Assembly (NCBI GenBank): GCA_017506865.1 | Contig: JAFCMP010000003.1 | Span: 310,001-374,000 of the forward strand | Origin: Tribonema minus | Taxonomy: Eukaryota; Sar; Xanthophyceae; Tribonematales; Tribonemataceae | Direction of reading: 5' to 3' | DNA: 64,000 bases | Shown here: one piece after another, positions 12,506 to 23,851 of the stretch | Position numbering within the stretch: position 1 is the first letter of the stretch | Layout: the number at the start of each line of letters is the position of its first letter | The notes under the pieces: model-generated | The model's input: the letters and a program-made list of their open reading frames with translations, nothing else | Told to the model about the DNA's origin: nothing | Databases searched by the model: none | Translations under genes and position numbers: made by a program

Positions 12506-14575
12506 TTATGAGAGCGTTGGGCCCTGTTTGCACTGCGCCACCAACATCAACCAGGCGCAGCTTACAAATACGACAGGTAGCGCATCTAGTTGGGGGAGGG
12601 AAGCCATATGTCTGGATTGCACATATGATGCAGCAGTCAACCTCTGAAGAGGGTCTCCATTGCCAGCACTTGAGCCGGGACACTTTGTTCTACCAATTAC
12701 CACAGACAACACATACACAACATGCTCAGAACAACTCACCTGCATCGCCCGGCTTCGCCGCAGCTTGCGATGCCGCGTCCACATGACCCCCACTATCACC
12801 ACCGCCGCCACAAACACCCCCACTGCTGTCCCCACAGACCCCGCAAAAGCAGGTTTCGACACGGCTCCGCTGGTGGTCCCCGCAAGCGGCGTCGGCGCTG
12901 CCGTCGGCTCCTCGCTGCCATTTGTAACCGCCACCATGGACGTAACTGTAATGTCGGCGGCGTTTATGCCGGCGGTGGCCGCGGCGTCCGTGTAGGCCTG
13001 CAGCAGCGAGCCGTCGGAAGTGGCGGTCACGGCGGCGGCGAGCGCTGCTGCCGCGTCCTCAGCGCTCAGGAAGCCCGACAGCGCGCACACGACGAGCATG
13101 CCCGCTGCCGCCACCGCGCCCTGCAGCAGCGCTCTGCGCGCGCCGCCGCCGCCGCCGCTGCCGCTGCCCGCATAGTCGGCGACGCTCTCCACGGTCACGC
13201 GCGCGGGGTCGAGGCTGGTGACGTTGGCGAGCGCTGCTGCGAACGCGCTCTGCTCCGCCTGCGGAAACGTGTCTGCGCTCTCCCCCAGCAGCAGCGTCTG
13301 GCTCTCCACGCTATACGTTGTTGCGCTCGTGGGCTGCGGCGTGGTGGGTGCGGGGGTGGGGGGGACAGCGGGTTCGCGGTTGAAGTGCGCGCCCTTCCAC
13401 TTGAAGTTCGTGTTCGTCGCCGCAAAGGTCGTGTTCGTCGCCGCAAAGGTCGCGTAGACGTGCTCGTACGCCGCGTCAGCGATCAGCTGCCGCGGCCGGC
13501 TGCCCGTGACAAACCAGCCGTTGGCGTGCAGCGCATGCGTCGCAGCGTCGAACTGCAGCCACCCTATCTGCCCCCTGCTCTCGCCGAGCACGTACAGGTC
13601 CACGTCGTCGTCGCTCGCGAGCAGCAGCGGCGCGTCCGCGCGGCACGCCACCGCGGCGCCGTCGTCGTAGGCGACAGGGAACTTGCTGAGCACTGCCAGG
13701 GCGCCGTTGCCCACAGCCCTGCTCAGCACCGTGACCTGCCCCACCAGGGTCTCCAGCGCGAACGCGAAGGGGGCGCTGCTGGAGAAGGCCATGGATGACC
13801 AGTGGCCGATGCCGTCGGAACCCACCGCGTTAGGGTCCCCCTGCAGCGTGCTGGCAGGTGACTCTCCCACCAGCCCTGTCGCGGGGTCTCGAGCAAAGTT
13901 GAAGTTTTTGGCGCTGCTGGAGTCGTGCACGTAGACGTTCAGTCCGTCCGGGCTGATGGCGAGGGCGTCGGGAGAAGGGCCCTCGAGCGCTATGGCCTGC
14001 TGGACGGAGAATCCGTGGTCCGCGCTGCTGTAGCTCCAGAGTCGCAGCTCCATGTTCGTCTGATCGATGGTGTAGAAGTCCGTGGCAGAGCCGGGCGCAA
14101 ACAGTGCGTGTTGGATATCCGGTATTTCTTCCTGGTAGAGCAGCGAGGGTGTGCCATCCACGTCCAGAGAGAATATCCCCAAGGAGCCGTAAGGATCTGC
14201 TTTGTTTCCGCAGATGACCATGTACCCGTCGTCCTCGCTAATGGAAACGTGCTGCACTGCCTTGAGCGCCGTCGTGAAAGCGCTGGCGGGCCATCCCTGC
14301 TGGTACCTCAAGTCTCCCGTGGCGACGTCCCTCGTCAACCACGCCAGCCCTCCCTTGTCTCCTCCCACGTACACATTGCGGCCATCGCGAGAGACGGCAA
14401 TGGCAGAGGCAGCGCTGGTTTTTGAAAAGAATGGGTTGCTCGCTTCGGACAGCGACGTGAAGTCGAAGGCCACGGGAGTGGAAGCCTCGCTGAGTTCTCC
14501 GACTGCTGCTGCTTGGGCGAGAAGTCCACTGCTCCGCCAAATCACACACCATAGCACAGTCCGCAGCAGAAGCAT
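12506..14575 (-). CDS. Secreted or single-pass membrane protein with propeller-like repeats
   Basis: An open frame from ATG at 14575 begins with a signal peptide (MLLLRTVLWCVIWRSSGLLAQAAA). Residues of about 50-390 contain repeated AIAVSRDGRNVYVGGDKGG, VSISEDDGYMVICG and ALAISPDGLNVYVHD units, the pattern of lactonase/YncE-type beta-propellers. A Pro/Thr-rich linker (TPAPTTPQPTSA), a small alpha/beta domain (about 420-570, LANVTSLDPARVTVESV) and a transmembrane helix (VGTAVGVFVAAVVIVGVMW) with a basic stop-transfer stretch (RHRKLRRSRAMQ) follow. A strong donor (CAG|GTGAGT) at 12739/12740 right after RAMQ suggests that the frame down to 12506 is intron read-through. The real C terminus is then a short exon further left, with a TTTTGCAG acceptor near 12330 as one candidate. 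Probably an extracellular adhesion, sensing or lactonase-like protein; no exact function is claimed. Confidence 0.7.
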   Translation of the reverse strand: MLLLRTVLWCVIWRSSGLLAQAAAVGELSEASTPVAFDFTSLSEASNPFFSKTSAASAIAVSRDGRNVYVGGDKGGLAWLTRDVATGDLRYQQGWPASAFTTALKAVQHVSISEDDGYMVICGNKADPYGSLGIFSLDVDGTPSLLYQEEIPDIQHALFAPGSATDFYTIDQTNMELRLWSYSSADHGFSVQQAIALEGPSPDALAISPDGLNVYVHDSSSAKNFNFARDPATGLVGESPASTLQGDPNAVGSDGIGHWSSMAFSSSAPFAFALETLVGQVTVLSRAVGNGALAVLSKFPVAYDDGAAVACRADAPLLLASDDDVDLYVLGESRGQIGWLQFDAATHALHANGWFVTGSRPRQLIADAAYEHVYATFAATNTTFAATNTNFKWKGAHFNREPAVPPTPAPTTPQPTSATTYSVESQTLLLGESADTFPQAEQSAFAAALANVTSLDPARVTVESVADYAGSGSGGGGGARRALLQGAVAAAGMLVVCALSGFLSAEDAAAALAAAVTATSDGSLLQAYTDAAATAGINAADITVTSMVAVTNGSEEPTAAPTPLAGTTSGAVSKPAFAGSVGTAVGVFVAAVVIVGVMWTRHRKLRRSRAMQVSCSEHVVYVLSVVIGRTKCPGSSAGNGDPLQRLTAASYVQSRHMASLPQLDALPVVFVSCAWLMLVAQCKQGPTLS

Positions 14576-14754
14576 TCTAGCGAGACATGAGGGATCGCAT
14601 CAACTCCGCAATCCTCGTGGCGCCGCTGCTGGTCGCCGTGGCTTCATCTAGGCATATATGTACAGCCATTTCTTCGCGCACGGATTTGACAGTTACATTT
14701 CATCTTTAAGTTGCCACCGACTTCAACGAGGAGGAACCAAACACACACACACCA
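14576..14754. promoter_or_regulatory. Bidirectional promoter spacer (propeller protein / CABIN1-like)
   Basis: Only 179 bases separate two divergent start codons, so both promoters must lie here or inside the genes. No TATA box is obvious. Confidence 0.5.
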
Positions 14755-17013
14755 ATGATGATGAATGGGGAGCCTGTGCTGGCGGCATGGGCTCCCATCA
14801 GTCGCATCACCGCAGCAGCGGGGAGCTCAGGCAGCGGCGATGGGGCCACAGCCGTGCAGGCTGCAAAGTCAGGCGAGACCAAGGAGGCGATCGAGTCCCG
14901 GCTGCACAACCTGTTTCAGTCCGCTCTAGCACTACAGGCGCAAGCTGGGGTTTGTAAAGCGCCACCAGCTTGGGAAAGGGCCAGAGAGGCTTACACCGCG
15001 CTCCTGAAGGATCTGGATCTGGAGCCGCAGTCTCTCCTGCGCTTCCTTTCGCTGAAGAATGCAGCCATCGTGGAGGAGGCTATCGGCGATTTGCAGGCGC
15101 AGCAGAGGGCACTGCGGCTCTGCGTTCAGGCGACGGATATAGACGCCACTGATATCTCCCTGCTGCTGCAGACGGCCAGGCTGGCAGTCAGAACAGGGCG
15201 CTACCGCCTAGAGGCATACGCCATCGACAAGGTGCTGGAGTTGCGGCCAGATCACTTGCACGGGCTGCGGCTGCTGCGCGAGCACCTGCACAGGGTGGGC
15301 GATAGCGCTGCATGCGCAGCAGTGGCGGCGAAGATATCAGCGGTCAGTCCATGGTCGCCTGCCCAACCGCTGGGCATCGAGCCCCTTGCAGGCCCCATGA
15401 TAGGTGCGCATTCAGACAGCGGCGCGTTCGCTGTCCACCATGAAACAGCGGAGCTGGCACTCACCGTGCCCACGTGGTCGAGCCTTGGCCGCCTTCTGCT
15501 AGACACCTATACGGCGATGCGCTGGCCAAAACCTGGCAGCGGTGGCACGGCTGTCGGATCCATGTGCGCGCGCGTAACGGTGCGGCATGCACGGAGCACT
15601 GAGGAAGCGCGAGGGGCAGAACTCGCCAGGCGTCCTGAGCTGGCCATGCTGCTCACTTCTGCAGGTGCCGCCAACGGCGCCGACCCTGCCTCCGCGCCAG
15701 CTGCTGTCGCTGCTGCTGCTGCTAATGCTGCTGGTCAAGTGGGCCCTGCATCGCCTGCAGCAGCAGCAGCGGCGCAGCGCGGCGGCGGCGGCGCGGGCCG
15801 CGGCAAAGCGCAGCGCGCGCGCACGCGGCCTGACGGCGTCGAGCGCTCGTCGCTGCGCATACAGCGGCAGCGCGGCGACGACGACGGCGAGTCGCCGGCA
15901 ACCAGGAGCGACGCTCTGTGCGAGAAATTTATCACCGCGCTACGCCCTCCTCTGGCGGCCATCGTGCCGCCCACGGATGATGAGTGGTTTCCACTGCCCG
16001 CTGGCGACGTGCCTCAATGGGCGGGCGGCGCGCTGCAGGCGGCGCGCAGCGACGGCGGCGCGGCGGCAGCAGCGGCGGCCGCAGCGGCAGCAGCGGTGTG
16101 TGTGGAGGAGGTGCTGCCGCGGTGGCAGCTGGGGCACCGCTACGAGTGCGAGGCCTGCGGCGACGGCGGGACGCTGCTGTGCTGCGACTTCTGCCCGGCC
16201 GTGTACCACACCACGCCGCCGTGCCTGCCGCGCGGCACGGACCCCGACGCGCCGACCTTCGCGTGCCCGCGCTGCGCGGACGAAGCGGCGACGGCGGCGG
16301 ACGCCGGCGCGGCGGCGGAGCAGGCGCGGCTGCTCGACGCCGGCGCGCTGCCGCGGCTGGCAGCGCTGCTCACCGCGCTCAGCAGCGGCTGCACCATAGT
16401 GGACGCGCTGGGCCAGTACCTGGACGCGCTGGCGGCAGCGACGGCGCAGGAAATCGCGGCGTCGGAGCCGCGCGGCGTGGCAGCGCTCGTCCGCGTCGCG
16501 CTGGCCATCGACGGAGCGCTGTCGCGCTGCGTCCCCTGGACGCCTCGCGATGCGTGCAACTGCGTGGGCGGCGGCCGCGGCGGCGCGCGCTGCGCGCTTG
16601 CGCTGGCGGAGCTGCGGCTGTGGCGCGCCGCCGGCGGGCACGCGCTCAGCGAATCTGCCGGCGCCGAGCAGCTGCTGCTGCTAGAGACGAGTCTGGCGCA
16701 GGCGGAGCACGCGCTGCTGAAGCCACTGCAGGAGCTAGCGCTAGGGTTAGGAGGCAGCGATACGGGGGGAGGCGGCGGCGGCGGCAGCGGCGACGGTGAC
16801 GGCGGCGGCAGCGGCGGCGGCGGCGAGGCGCGGCAGCTGCGGGCGCGGCTGCTGTGGGCGCGCGCGCAGCACGCGCTGCTGCTGAGCCGTTGCGACCTCG
16901 CGCTGCACTTCCTGAGGCGCTGCCAGGCAGAGGTGGCAACGCTCAGCAGCGCCGTGCCTCTACCATTCAGTCACGGCACGTCCTTGAGTGCTGGTCGTGG
17001 CGGCGGCGGCAGC

Positions 17014-17044
<31 letters not shown>

Positions 17045-20000
17045 GCAGCAGCAGCAGCGGCAGCAGCGGCAGCAGCGGCGGCGGCAGCAGCGGCGGCGGC
17101 GGCAGCGGCGGAGCGGGCGCGGGCGCGGGCGCTTGCGCGGGCGCTGTGCGGAGGCTGGATGCGCAGTCGCTGCAATCGGCGGTGGCGCACGCGGAGGCAG
17201 CGCTCAACGGCGCACAGGCGCGGCGCACGTACGTGGCGGCGATGCACATGCTGCTGTACGAGCGGCCGGGCGCGCGCGGCGCGGTCATGGCGCGCGACGC
17301 GCTGCGCGGCGTGCTGCGTCAGCTGGAGCTGCACTTCTTCTCAGGTGACTCTCCCGCACGTAGGTTGCGCACTTGTGATTGAGCGCGTTATTATGTCACA
17401 CGGAACCAGAGTACAGAGTATTAGAGGTGGTGATGCGGCTTCTTGCCAGATTGATGCTCGCCCCAACCTGAACCTCTGCTGCATCTGCTCCTCACAGGCG
17501 GGCACCTCTCGTGTAGCTTGCGCATGTGATTGTGCACGTTGCCATGCCGCACGGAACCAAAGTACGGAACGACACAGGTGGTGATGCTCAGTTCTTCTTG
17601 CCACACCCTCACCCCAACTTCAACTTCTGCTGCATCATCTGCAGGAGGGCACCTCTCGGCGACTGCGGTGGAGGAAGTTGTCATGGACATGCTGCGGCGC
17701 GGTGTCAACGCTCAGCTGGCTGCGCGCTGGCGCAGGGGCAACGAGCAGCTGAGGCGTGAGGCAACAGCTGCTGCAGCGACTGCGGCGGCAGCGGCGGGGG
17801 ATGGGGGGGCGGGGGGAGCGGCAGCAGATGTGCCGCCGCTGCCTGACGATGACTCGCCTGGTGAGGGTATGTAGCGTATGTATGTATATGAATGCTTCAC
17901 AGTGCTTTACTGCGGTCAATGATGGTTATCCCAGCTGTGATAGATAATGCCATCAGGTCATCAAATATGAAGGAGTTGCTGGCTGACTGAATATTATCAG
18001 GGAATGAAATTTCCGCATGGGTACATACATTTGGTGTTCAGCGTTAAATCGAAGGTCATATTTGAAGGCGCAATGCAGCGCCCTAAAGAACTGGTACCAC
18101 ACAAACAGTTAAGGTTGTCATGCCACTACGTATGCCATTGTGAGTTGTGAATTGGGGCTTGTGGCCATGTACATTGACGTCTGATCAAGCCACTCTAATG
18201 AAAATTTGGCGTCTGCTGACTTGCTGACAATGCCGTGACATGGTGCATGGCATTTTATCCACAGTCTTGTGCATTGCACGCCATCATTGCGCAGTGCCAC
18301 CAGATCCCTGCGGCATCCTCACATACATACATCCACACAAAAGCAAGTCGCTTCACTTTTAGCCCCCGCCATGAAGACAGTACATCCGTGCATCACGAAA
18401 CAATGGCACTTCCGCACAGCAGAGCTTGAGATGGTGCGAAAATGCCCCCCCCCCTCCTGTGCAGCGCACCACTGCCACTGCAAACATGTGCTCATGCGCT
18501 GACACCAGCTCATAACACTGACCAATTCCCTCTGCGGCAACGCTCCGCTAACCCTAACCCTACCCCTAACCCTCACCGCTGCAGACGCGTCGCTGTGCGC
18601 CATGCTCGTGCGCCCCGCGCTGCTGCTCGGCGAGTGGCCCACGGCGCTGTCGGTTACGCTCTCCCTCACCGACCGCGTCACCGCCACCCGCGCCGGCGAC
18701 GGCCACCACGGCTGGCTCTCCCTCACGGCGCAGCTCGCAGAAGAGCAGCGCCCCGCACGCGCCGACGTGCTGCAGTTCTTCGCGGGGCTGCTGGTCGCTG
18801 CCCTCGAGGCAGCGCCCGCAGCAGCGCTCAGCAATCAGGTGAGGGAGCGCGCCGCCACGTGCCTGGCGCACGCCATCGGCTGCTCCGTCGACCCCCCAAA
18901 CACCCCCCTGCTGTCGCTGGCGCTGAGCGGAGCGCGTGCTCTGGGCGCTTTCGCGCCGAGCTTGGGAAACATGGAGGCGGACGGCGGCACGCCCGCAGCG
19001 GCAGCGGCGGCGGCGGCGGCGGAGGCGGCGGCGCGGCAGGTGTTCCTGGCGTGCTGCGGCGCCGGCGTGCAGGCGGCGGAGCGCGCGCGCGGCGACGGCA
19101 GGCGGCGCCGCGCGCTGCTGGAGTACACCGCCGTGGCGCTGCGGGCGGCGGCGCGGATCGCCGATGCGCATGCTGACAGCGTCAGTGGCGGCGGCGGTGG
19201 CAGCAGCAGCAGCGCGGAGCCGTGGCTGTCATGGGCGCAGGCAGAGGCGCTCACGCGCGCAGCGCTGCCGCCGCTGCGCGCGCCGGCGGTGGTGGTGCCG
19301 CCGGACCTGCGGCCCGCTGCCGTTCACGTGCTCACGGTAGTGGCGCTGAGCGTTTGCGTGGAAGGCGCTGCGGAGGTGGCAGCGGCGCAGCGCGTGGAGG
19401 CGGTGACAGCGCTCCACGGCGCGCTGGCGGCGGCGGAGGCGTGCAGGGAGGAGCCGTTTTTGCAGCGCGTCGCGGCGTACCTGGTGTCGCTGCAGCAGCA
19501 GCAGCGCTCAGGTGGCAGCAATCGGCAGTGCTCAGCGGGCAGCGCAGCGTCAAAGGCAGGCCGGCAGCGGGCTGCGGCGCTGTCGGATCGAGAGCGGGCG
19601 TCGCAGCGTGAAATGGCTATGGTCGTTGTCGATGGCGCTGCGGACGCGGGTGTATCCAGCAGCGGCGAGGACGACAGCTTGGAGGACTGCATCACAGAAG
19701 CCATTGCGCAATGCCACCGCTGCCTCTACAACGTCACGGTCTATCCAGACACTGTGGAGCATGCCACACGCAGCGGCGCCGCGTCGCCCGCTGCCGCCAC
19801 TGCCATCGCCACGTCCCGGCCCAAACCCGCACAGCTGTCATTGGGGACTGCTGCGGGTTTGTACCGGCAGTGGGAGCCGTACTTGGATGAAGCGAAGCGG
19901 TCAGATACGGTGCGCCTGCTGGAGCTAGTGAGCGCGTGCCGCGCGCTGCGGAACCCGCCGCCGACGGAGTACGGCCGCGCAATACGTACCTACCTGTTCA

Positions 20001-21836
20001 GCGCCTGCCGCGGCGACAGTTGCGGCGGCACAGGAAGTCGCGACGTCAGCGGCAGCGGCGCAGACAGCAGCAGCAGAGAGAGCGGCGGCGGCGGCAGCAG
20101 CGGCGCCCATGCACTCCCTGCCCATGTCACGTGCGCGATTTTCCCCGGCGGCAGCGGCGGCAGCGATCCGCTGCCGCCGCTCGCGCTGCCGCCGGAGCTG
20201 GCGCCGCACGCCGACATACTGGAGAGCCTCTACTGCAGGCTGGCGGAGGCGACAGCGGGGTCGCGCGCGGCGCGCGGCGCGGCACGGCGGCACGCGCCCG
20301 ACGCGGAGGCAGCGGCGGCGGAGCAGGAGCGGGCACTGGCGCAGGCAGCGCAGTACTGGCTGCACGCGCTGGCGTTTGCGCCGCGGCGTGCAGCAGCGCT
20401 CAGGGGCCTCGCGGACGCGCTCTCCGCTCTCACGCGCCTGTACATGGACCTGTTTCCTGAGGCGTGCCACGCGCTGCGCACTGGCCCTAGGCCTAGGGTA
20501 ACAGGGCCGGCGGCAGGGGCGGGGGCAGAAGGGGCGCTGGGGATGGAGATGTTTACTGCCGCTGCGGCTGCTGCCGCCGCCGGTGATGATGATTTCAGGA
20601 GGGGAGAGGGCGACGGCGCGCAACGCGGCAGCTGCATAGCGTCTCTTGGCGACGATCCGCTGCTGCGAGACCTGTCGCTGCTGCTGTCGCACTCCTTCGT
20701 GGCGTCCGCCAAGCGCAGCTCCGTGTTGAAGCCGGAGGTCGTATCCTACGTGAGCGCTCAAAAGCAGCAGCAGTCCTCTGCCGCCGCCGCAGCTGCGGCC
20801 TCTGCGGCTGCTGCTGGCGGGGACGCTGCTGCAGCGGTGCATGGCACCGCGATGAGCACTGCTGCTGCTGCTGCGGTTTCATTGCGGATGGAGGCCAATG
20901 CTGAGCCGTTGACAGAGCCAGAGTGGGGCGGCATACTGCAGCACGCAGTGGTCATGGGCCTGGTGCGCATTACGGAGCGCTGCCACCTGCTGCTGAACGC
21001 GGTTACGGCAGCAGCAGCGGCCGCAGCGCACGTGCCCGCCGCAGGCAGCGACAGTCAAGCGAGCAGCGGCAGCAGCAGCAGCGCTGCGCACGCTGACGCG
21101 GCCGATGCTCACGCACAGGCGCTGCTCTCGGAGGGCGTGTTTGAGTACATGGTCGCACGCGACGCGCTGCGCGGCAGCCCCGAAGACCGACGCATGCGCC
21201 ACTGCCGCGCGCAGCAGTGCCTCCAACAGGCACATCAGCTGCTGCGTGGGCATAGCGCCGGGCCTGGTGGTGACAGCGGCGGCGCCAGAAGTGGCAGCGG
21301 TGGTTGCAGTGGCGGCGGCGGCGGCGGCGGCGACGGCAGCAGCAGCAGCGGCAGCGGCGACGTGCCTTGGCACTTACCCTTTCTGCTTGGGAAACTGGGC
21401 TTGAAGCTGGGTGACCCCTTGCACAGCGTGCTTGCGCTGTTTTCGGAGGCGGTGGCGCTTACGGCAGGTGCGGACGCTGGCAGCGCAGCGGCGGCAGCGA
21501 CGCGCGCCGGCAGCACAGGCGGCGGCGGCGGCGCTTTCGATGATCAGCATCTGTTTGCGCTGCACAGGCTGCACGCCACGCGCGCAAAGGTGGTGCTGGG
21601 ATCCGCGTCGGTGGACGAGCAGCTGCTGACACTGCTGGAAACTCACACATGGGGCACAGGTCAGCAGCAAGGGCAGTTGGAGGCGGCGCTACCGCCGCAG
21701 CGGCAAGGGGTGCATGTGTCACAAATACCTTCTCCGCAGCAGCAGTTAGAGATGGAGCAACAGCAGCAGCAGCAGCAGCCAGCAGTTGAGCAACTGCCGC
21801 CCCCGCAGCAGCAGCAGCAGCAGCAGCAGCAGGAAA

Positions 21837-21867
<31 letters not shown>

Positions 21868-23851
21868 TGGAGTGCAGCAGCAGGGCCCCCAGCAGCAGGG
21901 CCCCCAGCAGCATGACCAGCAGCAGCAGGTTCACCAGCAGCAGCTGCAGCAGCAGCAGCTGCAGCAGCAGCAGGAGCAGCTGCAGCGAGAGCCTCCCGAG
22001 TCAGCCGGAATCGACCAGTTGCCTCCCCAGAGCCATGCTGATGAAGCCGCCAGCACGCACATCACCACCAGTGGCCTTGCTGCCAGCAGCACCAGCGCTG
22101 CCAGTGCCTCGACAGCCGCAATGGACGTTGACGATCCAGACGTAGTGGCGGCGGCAACTACACCAGCCGCCCGTGCCAACAACATCTTGAACGATTGCCT
22201 CGCGGCATTCGCGTACTGCACGCGCCAAAACAAGTGGTTCCAGCGAGCCCTCTACAGCAGGGCCGTCACCCTGCGCAGCATGGCTTATCGCCCAACAATC
22301 GCCGCCGAAGACCGCCGCGCAGCGCTCGAAGGCGCCGCCGCCGCCATCATGACGCTCTTTGAGAAGCGCGCGGAGCCGGTGGTCAACATCTGGCTGCCGG
22401 AGGGCGCGCGCGAGCCGTTCGCGGCGGCGCTCGAGGCGCGCGCGCGCAAGTACGAGGCGCAGCGGCAGCGCTGCGCGGTACTGTGTGCGGCGCTGCTCGT
22501 CGACACGCGCGACAAGGAGGCGGCGTGGCGGCTGCTCGGCTGGGCGCGCGCATCGCGCGAGGGCGGTGCCTTCCGCCCGTGGTTCATCCGCCTGTTTGTG
22601 CGCGCGCTCCTGCGCATCGCCGCGGCGCTCGCCGCGGACTGCGACGCCGTGTGCGCCGCCGCCGACGCCGCCGCCGCAGCGGCCGCAACTGCTGCGGCTG
22701 CTGCGTGGGCTGCAGATGGCGCCGCCGCGGGCGACGACGCCGCCGCTGCTGCTGCTGCCAAGAGCACTGCAGCTGCTGCTGCCGCTGCCGCCGCCTTGGC
22801 AGCATTGGCAGCAGCGGCGGACGCGGCACGGAGCGCCGCTACGCGCAGCCTTTCCGCTGCGTGGGACGCGTACCTCGGCGCGCTGAGTGCTGGCAGCGCG
22901 CTGCTGCAGCAGCAGGGCTGCGCCGACGTCGTGCCCACCGCCGAGCGCGCCCTAGTGACTGCGCACGCCCTCTACAACAGCGCCGTCGCAGCGGCCGCGG
23001 CGGCGGCGGCGGATCTGACGCAGACGCAGGGCGACGCGCCGCTCTCGCAGCAGCCGCTGCTGCTATCGCAGGCGGCGACGCTGTCGCAGGCGCTGGCCGA
23101 CAAGCCCGCGCTGCGCGCGGCGTGCGAGTGCTGCAACACGCTGTGGCCGAGCCGCCAGGGCAAGGGCAAGCAGGCCAAGTCGCGGCTGCAGCTCAAGAGG
23201 AAGCAGATCGGGTCGCCGCCGCTTCCCGCAGGCGGCAAAACGGTTGGCGGCATTGGCGGCAGCGGCGGCGGTGGCGGCAGCGGCAGCGGTGGCGGCAGCG
23301 GCAGCGGTGGCGGCAACAGCGGCGGCGGCAGCGGCGGCAGCGGCGGCGGTGGGGCTGATGTCGATGGCGCTAGTGACAGTGGGGGCGGCGGTGAAAGGAC
23401 GGGTGATGGGGATGGATCGTTGGCCAAGAAGGCCAGGGTGGCAGGCAACACGTCAGCGACCAAGCAGCCGCCGCTGCTCGCTGTGCTGCCCCAGGTTAGA
23501 CAGCCCGCACCCAGCGTGTTGCAGTCGGATGATGCTGTGCCGCTTGCAGGTCTCACCACGGCTCTGCCACACGCTCCTGTATGTATGCATGGTGCCACTG
23601 CTGCTCCTGCTGCTGCTGCAACGTACGGCAATGCGGAAGGACGCCCGCCGCCGGAGACTACCCTGAACGCATCTGCCGCCACCGCAATGGCAGTGGACCT
23701 GCAAGCAGACGTGCAACCATCCGCTGCCCCTGTCACAGTGGCCCCAGAGCTGCCGCAATCAGGCCCTGCGCCCCTTACTGACACAAATGGGCGTGTAGAG
23801 GGGCCTGGAGGAGAGCTGGCGGTGGGTGCATCAGCGGAGACACGGAGTTAG
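14755..23851 (+). CDS. CABIN1/HIR3-like histone H3.3 chaperone subunit with PHD finger
   Basis: Exons 14755-17344, 17645-17860 and 18585-23851 (stop TAG) join in phase 1 at both junctions to give about 2,690 residues. The N-terminal 40-200 (LFQSALALQAQAG.. to LRPDHLHGLRLLREHL) are TPR helices arranged as in CABIN1/Hir3, the scaffold of the HIRA complex that deposits histone H3.3 outside replication. Near 2130-2280 a second conserved block (QNKWFQRALYSRAV, LFEKRAEPVVNIWLPEG) fits the CABIN1 C-terminal repeat region. A PHD finger sits near 464-510 (CEACGDGGTLLCCDFC, YH, CPRC; the C4HC3 pattern is complete), which animal CABIN1 lacks. Between these are poly-Gly/Ser (about 745-785), a Gln-rich stretch (about 1985-2075), poly-Ala (about 2290-2360) and a basic, NLS-like stretch (KSRLQLKRKQIG, about 2465). 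Family assignment rests on the TPR pattern and the C-terminal block; the PHD function, reading methylated or unmodified H3, is inferred. Confidence 0.72.
17345..17644 (+). repeat. Doubled intron with copied exon head, CABIN1-like intron 1
   Basis: The intron is two diverged units of about 150 bases. The first ends TCCTCACAG followed by GCGGGCACCTCTCG (17498-17511), a copy of the head of the real exon (17645, GAGGGCACCTCTCG). The second ends CATCTGCAG at the real acceptor. Shared inner marks are CACGGAACCA.AGTAC, GGTGGTGATGC and CCCCAAC.T.AAC.TCTGCTGCATC. Confidence 0.9.
18548..18584 (+). repeat. Telomeric tract acting as polypyrimidine tract, CABIN1-like intron 2
   Basis: CTAACCCTAACCCTACCCC.. 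followed directly by CCGCTGCAG, the acceptor of the exon at 18585. The telomere-type repeat occupies the position of the branch site and pyrimidine tract. Confidence 0.75.
21730..21990 (+). repeat. CAG trinucleotide-rich coding repeat (poly-Gln)
   Basis: In-frame CAG runs of up to nine codons in the CABIN1-like gene, interrupted by GGCCCC, GAG and CTG codons. The same type of run occurs in the CLASP-like gene at 53550-53575, 53829-53855 and 54975-55000. Confidence 0.9.

Noticed and set aside
22285..22938. Long open frames antisense to the CABIN1-like gene, rich in Ala
   Set aside because: They mirror GC-rich codon use of the real exon; no domain, and the sense strand has homology and fitting splice sites. 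The same applies to 15940-16641, 22972-23784 and 18566-19171.
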